A DNA stretch of 6,753 bases, from contig JAPOLF010000110.1 of NCBI GenBank assembly GCA_029977305.1, forward strand, positions 1 through 6,753, given 5' to 3'. Positions 6,137 to 6,753 of this stretch are shown here, piece after piece. The stretch is from a bacterium. Lineage in GTDB: Bacteria; Chloroflexota; Chloroflexia; Thermomicrobiales; UBA6265. Position numbers and translations under genes: made by a program. Positions within the stretch are counted from its first letter, which is position 1; each line of letters opens with the position of its first letter. The notes under the pieces are model-generated. The model did no database searches, was not told the origin of the DNA, and worked only from the letters and a program-made list of their open reading frames with translations.

Positions 6137-6753
6137 TCAGGATACCGGGTAGCCGAATGCCGCGAGGGGCTGCTCTAGCACGCGTTGCGCCACGGCTAGA
6201 TCGTCGGGCGTGAGATCACGTTGCCAACGGCCGATGGAGGCCTCGACACTGCCTGCGGTGATGTGATCCGCGAGGTCATCGCGCTCGGCCAGTGCCGCTT
6301 CAAGCATGTGGGCGATGACTTCGTCACGGGCGTCGAGATCGAGGTAGGCGAGCAATGCCGTGAGCGTCGGGAGCGGCGCGTTGACCAGATCCTCGTAGCG
6401 GACGACATGGCACCGCCCCGCCTGCTTCGCCGCGACGTTCGCCAGTTGCACCGCACCATTGCCCATCGAGGCGAGCCACGCTTCCTCGGATTCGGCATTG
6501 GCACGACCGAAGTCGGCGCGGCCCTTGGTCGCATTGTAGGAGCGCATGCTCGCCCACATGTCGCGGAAATCGCGCACAAGGACGATCTCCTTGCCATTGG
6601 GCCAGACCTCACGGGCGAGATTGGCGTACTGGTCGGGGAAGGTCTTCTCCGCCCAGAACCTTGGCTGCTGCTGCCCTTGGGCGGCGGCGACCCGCTCGTA
6701 CCAGCCATCGGTGGCGGCGATGGAGAAATCGGCGAGGAGGGAGCGGTAGCTGG
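6137..6753 (-). CDS. Sulfotransferase family protein, C-terminal part, 5' end outside window
   Basis: PAPS-dependent sulfotransferase of the bacterial Sulfotransfer family, transferring sulfate to an unknown acceptor (sugar, lipid or small molecule). The frame is open to the window edge, giving 204 visible residues; the GTG at 6577 is internal. In fragment numbering, WAEKTFPDQY is at 33-42. The 3'-phosphate-binding motif is VRDFRDMWAS (59-68), where R60 and S68 have the eight-residue spacing of the PAPS-contacting Arg and Ser in known sulfotransferases. The family motif RYEDL follows downstream, and the C-terminus GRWQRDL...FGYP is typical of the last helices. The N-terminal P-loop that binds the 5'-phosphosulfate is outside the window and could not be checked. 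It lies upstream of the usp gene on the same strand with a 64-nt gap. Confidence 0.87.
   Translation of the reverse strand, partial: SYRSLLADFSIAATDGWYERVAAAQGQQQPRFWAEKTFPDQYANLAREVWPNGKEIVLVRDFRDMWASMRSYNATKGRADFGRANAESEEAWLASMGNGAVQLANVAAKQAGRCHVVRYEDLVNAPLPTLTALLAYLDLDARDEVIAHMLEAALAERDDLADHITAGSVEASIGRWQRDLTPDDLAVAQRVLEQPLAAFGYPVS

Noticed and set aside
5668..6213. Plus-strand open frame of 181 codons opposite the single-domain Usp
   Set aside because: It is antisense to a clear UspA gene with a strong ribosome-binding site, and has no domain of its own.
6137..6577. Complete small protein starting at the GTG at 6577
   Set aside because: The frame is open to the window edge and encodes the preceding sulfotransferase sequence, so this GTG is the Val of the VRDFRD motif.

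Overview
This 6.75 kb window is GC-rich and gene-dense, with no rRNA, tRNA, IS element or CRISPR visible. The genes are bacterial chromosomal housekeeping and stress genes. High GC, frequent GTG starts, purine-rich Shine-Dalgarno sites, and the mix of an MFS_3-type exporter, a ThuA/Gfo-Idh-MocA pair, an Nramp transporter and tandem UspA proteins would fit Chloroflexota (Thermomicrobia-like) or another high-GC lineage. That assignment is an impression; no marker gene is present.

Layout, left to right. (1) 2-913 (+): C-terminal three quarters of an MFS exporter, cut by the window edge. It meets the next gene tail to tail, and the two share a CTAG at their stops inside a 14-bp perfect palindrome. 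(2) 910-3223 (-): a probable three-gene unit read leftwards, made of a 1-Cys peroxiredoxin (AhpE-like), a ThuA-like protein, and a Gfo/Idh/MocA oxidoreductase joined to ThuA by a 4-nt ATGA overlap. The last two resemble the rhizobial ThuA/ThuB sugar-oxidation pair. (3) 3224-3339: a divergent control region between the peroxiredoxin and the Nramp gene. (4) 3340-5616 (+): an Nramp (MntH-type) Mn/Fe transporter followed 23 nt later by a tandem two-domain universal stress protein. The Nramp gene has one extra base at 3630-3634 that breaks an otherwise complete 440-residue protein. (5) 5626-6072 (-): a single-domain universal stress protein, tail to tail with the tandem one across a short inverted repeat. 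(6) 6137-6753 (-): the C-terminal 204 residues of a sulfotransferase, cut by the window edge.

The centre of the window reads as a metal and oxidative-stress neighbourhood. Manganese import and Usp proteins run one way and a peroxide-reducing enzyme runs the other way from a shared 116-nt region. The ThuA/oxidoreductase pair is probably a sugar-modification module carried downstream of the peroxiredoxin. I see no clear new biological system. The points most worth checking are the Nramp frameshift, the ThuA-oxidoreductase coupling with a tyrosine in the catalytic position, and the inverted repeats that contain the stop codons at both convergent junctions.
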